Positions 10,706 to 21,700 of a DNA stretch of 64,000 bases are shown here, piece after piece. Within the stretch, counting starts at the first letter, position 1. Every line of letters begins with the position of its first letter. The stretch is from the NCBI GenBank assembly GCA_022559985.1, contig JAFJTR010000002.1:372001-436000 (forward strand). Reading direction: 5' to 3'. The DNA is from Parastagonospora avenae f. sp. tritici 18332-5. Lineage: Eukaryota; Ascomycota; Dothideomycetes; Pleosporales; Phaeosphaeriaceae. The notes under the pieces are model-generated. The model did no database searches and had not been told where the DNA came from. It worked only from the letters and a program-made list of their open reading frames with translations. The position numbers and the translations under genes are program-made.

Positions 10706-11408
10706 GTTGAGGTGTAGACTGGCCCGGCGACACGATTTCCTTTGTTTATTTGGTGCTTCCATTCGGACTGTGTACATTTTCTACCATCTTGGGCATAGCG
10801 TTGGCGTTTGCGGAATTACTGTCATAACATTGCATGGACATGGCGCAAGGATAGGTGGACAAACTCGATGGATGAGGCATGATTACAGTAGAGGCACTTG
10901 ACGGCATCAACAGCTTATTGCAAGTCGCCGCAAATTTTCTTGGTGCGCGTTCAGCATGGACAAAGAGACCAGCAAAGGGTCGTTATTTAATGAGTTCTCC
11001 AAAAGTCTCTCAAATTACTAGACTACATCCACACCGCATCGTTCTTCTTTTGCACCTTGCTCGTGCTCGTGTCACATTGTCTTAAACCTTGGAAACGTCC
11101 TCCTTGCTACGCGTGACATCGACCATCTAGACTTCCTGGGTTTCAGCCAATCACGGGACCCACATATCACCGCCAGTCCTGCACGATCGTCTAGCGCGGC
11201 CAACACGGTTCGAGCGATCATTCACACGCGGCGCGCCGGGCTTTACGCTCCATCTCTAGACTTCACACACACATACCGCCTTTTGCTTGTTGATGCTATA
11301 TCTTTCTAGCTATCAATTCTTTCTTCCCTTTTCTATACACGCGTGTGGCGAGGTACGGCTACCATACCCGCACAACTGAGAGCGCCGACGTCATTCAAAG
11401 AAAGCAAA
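10706..11408. other. Intergenic region before the zinc transporter gene
   Basis: About 700 bp, no gene seen. The part from about 11250 to 11400 is rich in T and C and likely holds promoter and 5' leader of the ZIP gene. Confidence 0.45.
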
Positions 11409-13104
11409 ATGGAACTCGACAATGATACGCGGGGATGGATCATGTCAATTGTGAGCGGAATAGGTGCGCCGGCTACATGCATGATCTGCAATATCCCGGA
11501 CGGCTGCTAACATATTTACAGCATGTACTTTTGGAGGTAGGCTTAGAACCTCTGCGTACTTCTTGTACTGAAAAGCCAAATCTGACCCCAAAACAGCGTC
11601 CATAATATGCGTCGACATCATCATCCGCCAGTTCCCCGGCAAGAAGGATTTCAAAATTCAAGATAGTAATGCATTTCTTTCAACGGGCTTGAGTCTTTCC
11701 TTTGGTGTCATGGTAAGTATCGTCATATACATAATCATCCATGCTAGTACACAACAGAGCCAGCTAACCACCCTCTAGATTTTCTCATCGCTGTACAGCA
11801 TGCTGCCTTCAGCGAAAAGGTATTTAGAAAAGGGTGGACTCTCGGCCAAGGCAGCCACATTCACCCTGATGGGTTGCTTCTTGATCGGCGCATTGGGAAT
11901 CTCCGTTCTGTCGCAGATACTGCACCAATATATCCCGCACTCTGTTGTAGACTGTGATCATGAGCATGGCGATGAGGAACAGGGGAAAGCCGAAGACGAA
12001 GAAGGAGACCATGCTCACCAACCGATGCTTGAGCAAAGCAACGGGCTTCCACAGGCGGACGGACACCGACAATTACGTGGTCGTCGCTCATATGGCACCA
12101 ATAGCGAAACTTTCAGTCAGGCTGCCCTTTCTCGAAGACCATCGCTACACGCCTCCATCTCCACCAAGGTCTCTCAGCTCGTCACAGGGTCAAAGAAACT
12201 CTGCGATGATAATGGCCAGTGCTATGGATACTCGGACACATGCGGAACAGAGTGCTTCAGAACCGCCCTCGTGACACGCCCACCAAGACTACACACAACA
12301 AAGTCAACCGGACACCTAGGATCAACCAGACCATCCGCTGCAAATAGATCGCAAACCACCCAAGGCCCGCCCGAGCGACAACCCCTCCTGCAAGACGTCG
12401 CCGAAACAACACCGCTCCACCCCACAGCCTCCGGTCCAGCGACCATGACCAATTCCGTCGCCTCTCTCGCCTCTACAAATGGGCACCTCATCCCAACCAC
12501 CGACCGCACCTCTCTCCACAAGCACAGTCGCTCCTCATCACCTTCATCAGCAACCTCCTCGCACGACTCACACGCCTCCCACACCCACGACCACGCGCCC
12601 CAACACCACCACCACGTCCCCAACAACGTCTTTCTCTCCATCGGCCTGCAAACCTCCACCGCTATCGCGCTGCACAAAGTCCCCGAGGGCTTCATCACCT
12701 ACGCCACCAACCACGCAAACCCCACCCTCGGTCTCTCAATCTTCCTCGCGCTCTTCATACACAACATCACCGAGGGCTTCGCGCTCGCACTGCCCCTGTA
12801 TCTCGCCATAAACTCGCGCTGGAAGGCGATGATGTGGTCTGCGCTGCTTGGGGGTGTGAGCCAACCTTTGGGAGCGGGCGTGGCGGCACTGAGCTTTAAG
12901 ATTGCGGGGCGCAGGCAGGGCGAGGATGAGATGGAGGATCGGGTGTATGGGTGCATGTTTGCGCTGACGAGTGGGATTATGGCCATGGTGAGCTTGCAGT
13001 TGTTGGGTGAGAGTTTGGATCTCACGCATTCGAGACGGTTGTGTTTTGTTAGTGCGTTTTGTGGGATGGGGATTTTGGGACTGAGCAGTGCGTTGACGGC
13101 GTAA
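11409..13104 (+). CDS. ZIP-family zinc transporter, Zrt3-like (vacuolar)
   Basis: Four exons, 11409-11463, 11522-11536 (only 15 nt), 11597-11712 and 11779-13104, encode 503 residues; all junctions keep frame. The protein has N-terminal transmembrane segments (TFGASIICVDIII, FGVMIFSSLYSML, GCFLIGALGISVL), a very long variable loop (about residues 108-345) rich in His, Asp and Ser that ends in a histidine cluster (HTHDHAPQHHHH, likely metal-sensing or metal-binding), then the conserved ZIP core. The signature histidines are HKVPEG beginning at His361 in helix IV and HNITEG at His390 in helix V, which form the binuclear metal site. The order, the long His-rich loop and the single protein per gene match yeast Zrt3, which exports zinc from the vacuole to the cytosol. 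Metal specificity and vacuolar location are inferred from the family. Confidence 0.9.
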
Positions 13105-13329
13105 ACCTGGGGTCTGGTCGGACGAGCTAGGGGAGTTTATTGTTGATGCGCATGAAGGATGGAGTGGTTATAGACATTTTTACTTCCAGCATTGCATTGC
13201 GTATAGGTGGGGATTCGGGTTGTTCTTTGATTATCAATATGGTTTCAATGCCATCAGTCGCGATTGAGGCTGTCCTTTCAAAATCTATCTCAAAGCTGAT
13301 TGCAACACTGCATTACCTCTACCGTACGC

Positions 13330-15471
13330 TCACATGTCCTCTGATGTCCTGGGGTACTCGTCTCCAATGTGTTGAATATTCTGCACCTCTGCTCTTGCTT
13401 CTTCCCAGGCCGCTTTGTTCCGTTTTGCCCAGTCAATGTGGCACTGAGCGAACTCCATCTGCAGTCATTGTTAGCTCTCCCGTTCTGATCCGGTCATCAT
13501 CAAATACGTGTACGTACCATGTACCGTCTCAAGTCATTCTCCTTCTCTTCTTGAAATCTCCTGAGATCTTTCATCACACCGCTACTAGCGTCCTTTGTGT
13601 CCTTTTCTGCAACACCGAGGGCCTGCTCTAGTTGCACGAGACTGTCTCTGGTTTTCCCAATCTGATCTCTCCGTGTCTTCTCGGGATCAACGTCCGCCAT
13701 ACCCCTGAAGGCATGCGTGATTGACCCAAAGAGCTTGTTAGTGACGAAATTACCGCTTGGAGATTTCTTATGTGGGCTGTTTGGGGGCGAGTTAGAGCTG
13801 TCGGGTGCGCCTTGCGAGGCTGAAGGAGTGTCGCTGTGTGTTGGTGGGAAATCGGAATCGATGGATGCGCGGTCCTCTTCACGAGGTGGCGGATCGGCTG
13901 TGCCCATGCTACGTTGAGAGGTGTTTGATGTTGCGCGACTGCGCGTGGGCGGTGCATGGCCAGCACCGCTAAGATGCTGCTGTAACCGCTTTGCTTCTGC
14001 CTCACTAGCTTCGAGCGATTCGAGCAGGTTTCGCTTCTTTTCAAGTTCATCCTTGGTCATATCCTCTTGTATCCGCTTCATGATTCGGTATTTGAGGACC
14101 GTACGCACAACGCCCGCGAACTGCGCACTTTCTCGCATGGGCTCGGAAAAGCTTGCACTGAGAGACGAAGCCAGTTCTGTGGTCCCGATATAGGTTGAGT
14201 CTACTGCCTGGCCAGTTTTTTCTATAGCCGCAGCGAGTGACTGCGATTGTTCAGACAGAGAGAAAGCGTTGAAGCGTGCACCCAAATCTGCCATGTCCTC
14301 TCCCCAGTTCCCGAGGTGCATCAGCAATCGTCGGTTGACCTTCTCCGTAGGACCTTGCAGCAGATTCTCGATGTCTCTGGTGGTGTTTTCAAAGTTAACA
14401 AAGTATGGATCAAGCTCTTCTTCGCTCAGTTGTCGCGTCTCTGGTGGAAAGCGACCAAAGATCTGTGGGCCCGGAGTGGTGTGTGCAGCTGCGGAGGGGA
14501 GAGCGGAGCTGTTCGGCGGTGCGACTGGAGTGCCAGAGCTTGAGGTCTGTCCGCCGCTCTTGAGCTTCGCCGATGATGATGGAACGGGAAGATAGCTGTG
14601 CGCTTGGGTTGGGTTCGCGGCGTCGAGCGGAGGTGCCTTGAGAATCTGCTTGGGGATATTGGAGACGGGAGGACTACTCAGTACATCATTCTGCACCACT
14701 GTTAGTAGGATCACTCGAACAGCGGTTTCGGATATCGCACCCAGCTTGTGTACGGGTCAAGAAATCTCCAATATACACCGTCATCCAAAACATCCTTCAT
14801 CTTCCGGCATCGGTTAAGAAATACGGCCAACATGCGCTTCCTCAACTCTATGATGCCAGCATCTTCTTTCGCCTTGGTTGGCTTCGCGGCGTAATCTGCC
14901 ATTGTGTGCTTCTCGGGTATTGGTGGTATTATGAGGGTCGGGTGCAGACTGCATAGTGTCGCGCGCAGCGAGGCGAACTCGGAGTATCTGCGCTTTACTT
15001 CAAGGCCCTGTAAATCCATCAGTAGGGGCAGAATTATCATGTCCTCCCTGCACATACTCCACAATTGATGGTGTACTGTATGTAGTTCACGCCTTCCTTC
15101 CCCGCATTTGTGATGAGTATGATTTGGTCAGGATGTTCGTGCAGCCATTGTTCCACGCGCGCATCGTAGCCACCTTTCTTTTGCGCCCTCGCAGGCTCCT
15201 CCTCCTCGTGATTGTCATTGTAGTCGACATCGCTCATGTCGCGCTGCGAGACATACTCGGGCGACTCTTGTGCGGGGGACGATGTGTCGGAAGGCGGTGT
15301 CGCGGGCCGGTACGGAACTTGGGGCTGGTCAGTCTTTACATTTCTTTGTCATGCTAGACAAGTTGTGCGTGTCTTACGCGCAGAGGGTGAGGCTAGGCCA
15401 GGTACATCCGACGAGTTGGAATCATGGCGGGCAAAGGAACCATATGGATTGTTGTCTTCGTCGTCCCACAT
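13330..15471 (-). CDS. SNX41: Sorting nexin Snx41 (PX-BAR; Snx41/Atg20 family)
   Basis: Five exons on the minus strand: 15378-15471, 15058-15317, 14741-15007, 13518-14690 and 13330-13458, encoding 640 residues. The N-terminus MWDDEDNNPYG is the family hallmark. The PX domain spans about residues 93-207 with the phosphoinositide-binding RRYSEF block and PPIPEKH loop; the rest forms the helical BAR-like region with a long disordered Ser/Pro insert (about 380-480). It acts with Snx4 in endosome-to-Golgi retrieval and selective autophagy; in filamentous fungi one protein covers roles of yeast Snx41 and Atg20. Intron 1 (15318-15377) can keep frame only with the unusual acceptor CAAG, whereas the nearby CAG at 15325 would cause a frame shift and stop. 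Introns 2-4 are canonical (50, 50 and 59 bp). The gene converges on the zinc transporter (225 bp apart). Confidence 0.92.
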
Positions 15472-16455
15472 GGTGCGATGGATATATCTGTAGTTTCAAA
15501 GGGGCGTGGAGTATACCAAGTTCCGAGAGCGTCCGCAAGCTGAGAGATATGGCAGTGTGACGAGTCGAGGCTGTGGCTGATTCTGGTGAGTTGAAGCTCT
15601 AGGCCCACCTGCAGTAGGTGCCCTGGAATGACGTTGCTAGTGGTTGGGGTCCGAGCGTCGCCGGGGTCCTGTCTTCGCTGTGTGGCTGTCTTCCAAACTT
15701 CACACGAATCTGAACTCCACCCATGGACAAACGTCGAGTTGAATCTGTGGCCACGGCTCGAGCTTGCTGGCATAGAGGGTCTACTAATACCTAGAATGAG
15801 AAAGCGATATGAATTACACTGCGCCATCCGCGCCCAGGAACGGAGCTACTGCTGCTGTACCGCTTGTCATCAATCATACTGCAGGTCATCAATTACAAGG
15901 GTATTAACAATGTGTAGGACCTTCAATCCGGCAGCCTATGGGTGCAAAACGATAGGGTAGGTACAGGGTACCTACATCCGGACAACTGTAGTTCGCAGCA
16001 TGCATGGTGAATTGAGCTCCACTAGAAGAAAGATCATGCACCGCATCCGTGATGAGCCACTTCTTGCACGTCTATAAATGGTGCTTGAAATGCAGACTAT
16101 TTTCTGCGATTTTCATCGAATATTCAGAGCCTGTTGGTATATCTCAAGCCGGGGTTTGGTTTCCAGCGTATATATACATCTTCTTCTCCGTCCCCAGGTG
16201 CATTTGCACAAACTGTCGCTGTCATGTCATTTCTATTCGTTGAATTGCCTGTTCTGAAGATTTAGGAGGGTGGTTTGTGCGATTCATAGCTGCTTGCTGG
16301 TTCCTCTTCGCCGGCACGTTCACTATCAGACCAAACAGCACGGCAAGTGTTCTCCACGTATCATACACCAAACTCAACTGCTCCCTCCCCTCCGCGATGT
16401 TGCTCCAACACCATTGTTCACATGGAATCTCATTTGTATAAACCTCTGTCGTCTT
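15472..16455. other. Divergent promoter region, SNX41 / RRM-like gene
   Basis: About 980 bp separating two divergent start codons (15471 minus, 16456 plus). Open frames inside have no coding character. Regulatory content presumed from geometry only. Confidence 0.45.
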
Positions 16456-18746
16456 ATGTCTGTCAATTCTGCATCACCTGCACCGCGTTCACGCATCAGC
16501 GGAGACGAATTTTATCAGACAATCCTCGGGGCATGCATTGAGGGCATCCAGAATTTCCCAGTTGATCGAAGGCCGCAGGATAGCGGTACGTGCGTTTGCA
16601 TGGTGTTCCTGTGCTTGCCTATTTACTCGCACCGTAATGCTTAGCAACCACCGACGTCCCCGACAAAGTCTTCACCCAACCTCTGCACGACAACCCTACA
16701 TCTTCCTCGACCTCAGTTCAACCAACGCATACGACTGCCTCTAACGCGACTATGAATCGCGGTCCACTTCATGGCGCCCCGCCGGTGAGAGGCCAAGCGC
16801 CCCATCTCCGTGGCCCAGCGCGCGGCGCTCCAGTGGCCTATGGAAATCAAGATGCGCGTAGTGTTCAACCTGCTAACGGCAACCTCGCAGTCCAGCCTGC
16901 TGCAGCCCCGAGTGCATTCAAGTTCAAGAAGGCCGCAGTCAAGGTCGTCGGCGCCGCTGCTGCCAAATCGAGTCCACCGGCTGCAGGCTCCTCGCCTGTT
17001 CCTGGACCTGTCAAGGCGAAGCCGCGAGAGGTTGAGCGGTACGTCTGATACATATGCATTTGTCTTGTACCACGCAACAGACACTGACCTCTATCCTAGT
17101 CAAAAGCCCGTGCAGCCTACTGTGGCCATCACCTCTCGTCTTGCAGTTGAAGCACCCATCTCCATCAAGATCGAGTCACCCGCCTCCAGCGCTGGCGAGG
17201 AGTCGGCGCTTGACGATCTGTTTGCGCGCCTGAATGCGCAGGGAGGCTCCAAACTGTCAAGCAGCGACCAGTCGGCATCACCGCCGCGCCCCAAGGGCAG
17301 CATCTTCTCATTCGAAGACGGTGCGGGTGTCCAAGATGCCGGTAGCGACATGCTCCGAGGCACGAGTGCATTTATGGCTAGGGAGACCATGGGTTCAGAC
17401 GCGCGAGATCTCATTACCAGCACAATTGTCCTGAAGACTGACGAGGCCGCTCAACCTGCAGGAAAAGACAAAATCGATGAGACCGGGTCAAGCGAGGGCA
17501 TGTCTCGTGCGGATGTCGAGCAGCTGTATCTTCGAAAGGCCGCTGACTATCTCGAGACCCTACCATCTGGCAACAGCGTTACTGTCGATATCATCAAGAG
17601 CGTGTCAAAGAAATTGCGCACTGTCTATGCTCCCAACGCCAAGCTCAGCAGCGAAGAGGCCGACAAACTCAAAGATCGGTGTGCCTTTGCCATCCTCAAC
17701 TACGTCAACAGGACCTACAAGAAGGCCGCCAAGCCTATTACTTCTGAAATTGCCAAGAAAGCTCTGCATGATGCCAACGGAGACATGCTGCGCGTATATG
17801 CAAAGCTTGTTGAGGAGAAATACCTGTTCATTGAGGACATCGACAGCATCGCCGGAATGTGCAGGATGATTACTGACGCTCTTCCAAAAGCTGATGCTGC
17901 CTCAGCTCCGGCTACTCCGAAACCTGGACCGAATACTCCTGTCGTAGCTGTCCGTGATCCTACTTCGTCAGTCTCCGCCGGACAGGACCCATTGGCAGGC
18001 CTGAAGACATGGCCAACGCAAGAGAAGCGCGAGACTCGTAAGTTACACACCGCCACGCAGGCTATGCTCTGAAAACCATACTGACCTGCCATAGCTCCGG
18101 CATATCGCGTCTGCATCCTTAAGGGAGTATCGGGAATCAAGAGCATCAACCAACTCCAAGCTCTTGTCTGGGGCGGTAGACTCGAGTCCCTTGCTCTTCC
18201 GGTTCCTGGTTCCGACTTCGCTGTTGTTCGCTTCCTCACACCTGAGGCGTGCGACAAGTACTTCCAGGCCACGGAGAACGGTGTCGAAGTTCAAGGCGAC
18301 AAGAAGACCCTGGTTTCCATCGAGAAGCAGGCGGGCCCAACCTCAATCAACGACACTATTCGCAACTGTATCGAAGGCGACACCTCGCGATGCGTACGCG
18401 CTCTCGACGCTGATGAGGACTGGTCTGACATGCTGCTCATGAAGCTTGCGCAAGGCAAGGGCACGGTCAAGCGCGAGGTAGACCGCATCAAGCAGGGCAA
18501 AACTACAGGCGGAGTAAGTTCTCTCCTCACTAGATGACCACATGTTCGCGCTAATACATTCACTAGCGCCACTACATTGACTTTCGCTTCGCCAGCATCT
18601 ACCATGCGCTCAGCTTCAAGCAGCAGCTTCTCCAGGACGAGGACTGGGAATCCTGCACCATCGGCTACGCTCCCGATCCGTGTGAGATCGCGCACGGCGT
18701 TCACTACCAGGACGAGGATGGTGAGGCCACTGGCTTCTTCGCCTGA
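16456..18746 (+). CDS. Conserved fungal protein with C-terminal RRM-like fold, function unknown
   Basis: Five exons, 16456-16585, 16645-17038, 17100-18037, 18095-18513 and 18567-18746, give 686 residues. The first ATG is 16456 (MSVNSASPAP), joined through a GTACGT...TAG intron to the second exon; a later in-frame ATG at 16752 would discard conserved-looking sequence. The N-terminal 175 residues are disordered, Pro/Ala-rich. A helical middle region (about 320-440, containing YLETLPSGNSVTVDIIKSV and KDRCAFAILNYVNRTYK) looks folded. From about residue 490 the pattern beta-alpha-beta-beta-alpha-beta (YRVCILKGV, INQLQALVWGG, FAVVRFLTPEACDKYF, TLVSIEKQ) fits an RRM, and the last 60 residues resemble a second partial unit. 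I recall similar hypothetical proteins in other ascomycetes but no assigned role; RNA or protein binding is an inference from the fold pattern alone. Confidence 0.8.
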
Positions 18747-21700
18747 GATGGGTAAAATGTAGAAGGCCCGGCGGCTGTTTGCCGATCGCGGAAGAAGGGT
18801 GGAAATCCGGGGAGCATCGGTGCACGAACGAGGAGGGGTGCATAATCTGGGGAAGCGATTGAAAGTCGATGCGGTCTAGATCAGGATGATATCGTCAAGT
18901 GTGTTTGACTTGGTGCTTCGGGTATCGTAGTCTTGCGACATGCGATCGTCGGATCAGACCACGGTTACAAACCCTAACTAAAAGTAATGCATGACTGATA
19001 CAGAGCTTCCGTCTGCACGAGTTGTGATGATCTTCTATGTTATTGGGTGAACATTGTGTATGATGGTTGTAGTGGTTGCGTGGTGCTTGTGGTGGTGCGC
19101 GACATGTTTGACAGCGCTCCGGTCAGTACGCTGCGAGGTATTCACCCAGACTGCCTATCGCTTTTACCCCTTCGTCCGGCAGGTTATCTTGTGTGGCGTT
19201 AGTGGGCTTCCTCGTGTGACTCAAGTAATTAACATCTGAACGCAATTCATTCGGTGGGCTTGCCTTACAATACGTGTGGTGCAGCAACGCGTGTCACCTC
19301 TGCATGCCTGATTCACTGCAATTGATGTTTGCCGTTTACATTCCAGTAAGGGTTAGTTATCATACTGCTTAGATCGAGGGATATTTTTTCATCTTGCTTG
19401 TATATGTGGCATACATGGCTGGACAGGCTGCTATCATGTTTTACCAGAAGTCTTCGAACACAACAATAATCAGGTTTTACTTTCGAGCTTTATTTACATT
19501 ATACCAAATTACGCTCCTTCTGATATTGATATATGCAAAGTAGACGTTTGCTGTGTTGCTATATTGTCCACAGCGAAACTCAACGGACTAGTATGGCAGT
19601 TGCGAGTTCAGATGTCATGTGAGCTAGCGAACATGTCTGATGCTCACCTTCATCAGGAAGTAGACATGTGTGCATGGCACTATTTCCTCGATCGAAGGTT
19701 GCACTTGCATACAGTTAGAAACATCGTGATGCTAATAGGCAGCGTGCAAAAAAATCGAGTACGCTCTGCACCTACGCGACATGGTCTAATAGCACATTTA
19801 TAAGTCTCTAAGAGAGTATGAAGATATTCGTTGATCGAGGATATTTCTCCTCATCTAGTGTTGTGAGAGTTTTTGAGAATATCTAGATATATACCTTGCT
19901 CTCTGAATCGTTGGGTTGGGTGAGGGCAGACAGGAATTTTGCCGGCGCCTGGTCGATGCATATTTCTCGCGCTGCGTTGTAGCGTGTGTAGTATGCCATC
20001 AAGTTCTAGGAGTTCAAGCAGGGAGTAAAACGAGCTTATTCCCCATCGATCTGTAACTTATCCATCGGAAGCATCATGAAAAAAAGATTGTGGGTAAGCG
20101 ATGTATGAACCAGGAATTCCCCTTGCGAGAGAACTGTGCTGAAGCAGTACGTTTGTGTTGACCGGCTGTCTGGTTTCAAGTCATCACGCTGATGACTCAA
20201 CTTGTTTAGCAAAGGTGCTATACTACAGCTCTTATTAACCATCAACATGTCAGCAAATCTATTTGTTATTTCAGCAGTTAAATCCCCATACTTGCATCCT
20301 TCCCCAGTGCACATACACGCAGTGTCTGTCAAATCCCCAATGACATTGTTGAGGAATCCCAAAATCTATCGCACATTCCAGCATTCCAGAATTAAAGCCA
20401 CACCCGCACCACAAACTCTCCATCGCATCGGAGCAATACATAGTCTGATGTTCGGCGCACTCATGGATGTGATGGTGTGTAGGCGGCATGCGTGCGTGGC
20501 GCCACCTAGCGTCTAGAATAGTGTCGCGTAAAGTTTACAATGCATGTGTCTGGCGCATAATCCTTTCAAATCACCGTAGTTTCCATTCGCTGCGTGCTAG
20601 TTGAGAGGCTGGAGATTTCGAAGCTAACAGGAAGTGTACCGGTTGGCTTGGATGGTTAGATCGTGGATCGAGTTGTTTTACTGATATAGATTGTGCGTAG
20701 CTACCGACGAAGCCCTTCCAGCCTTCTAGAACTGCTACTGATCGGGTGCCAGCGGGGATTATTTCATGCTGTGGCTGTAGGTGACATAGCACAAGCCGAT
20801 GCTCAATAGACTTGTGCAGTGCACGCTGATGTGAGCGCCCTGTGGTTGTTGAGATCCGCTGATCCGTTCAGCTGAGCTGTAAGCATGATTATTCATAAGA
20901 CTGCAAATGTTGTGAAAGTTCATCTATGCACAACATAAAGTTGATGTCGCGCAAGATGTACTCGCCATAACATGGGGTAGTGATGGCGAGCGAGTAGTGT
21001 AATATCTTGACTTTGGTTGGAGCTTGTAGTGCTGAGTAGGCTTACTCATCGCCTGACATACAAAGGATCGTCTGGACGTTTGGAGAGCAGTATTCGGTGA
21101 TCTGTAAGACGCACTGTGCATACTATAAAGCTTGAGTTCACTCCAAGGAAGCTGCACGGTCGATCATACACATTGGTAGGGTCAAACGGCGCGCTCGAGC
21201 GCAGCAGGGTAAAAGGCAATCGATGCCGTGATATTCTACAGGGATTCCAGAGTTCTCTGGTCGTCGGTCGGCACCCGATCTCCATGCTGTAGGGCTTGTT
21301 CCCCAGATCTGGAGTTTGTGGTTGCATTAGTGTTCTCGGCCGCGTTGGCCGGAAGGCTATTTCAGCACGCGGAATATTTAGGACGTTGGGCTTGAAATGT
21401 GGAGCTGCATCTTGCCATAACAATGTGAATGGCATTTTGGAGTCTCTGTGATGAATCTCGACAATCGTGAAGAAATGCAATCGGCCTCTCTAGCGTGTGG
21501 GGAAATCGTTCACGCGACGGCCCGATTGCGGTCCCATCGCTCCGAGTGACGATCCTTTTGCGACGACGGCTACCTATAGGTAATCTGACAACTGTTGTCG
21601 GACCCGAAAGCATTGCCAATACGCCACGCAAAGTCTAGTGATGTGAAACTGCTACGAAAATAGCTCCACGAAAGCCAGAGCCCCGTGTTCCAGTCAACAG

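Noticed and set aside
15325..15377. Canonical CAG acceptor for SNX41 intron 1
   Set aside because: It leads to a frame that stops within exon 2; only the CAAG seven bases later reaches the conserved frame.
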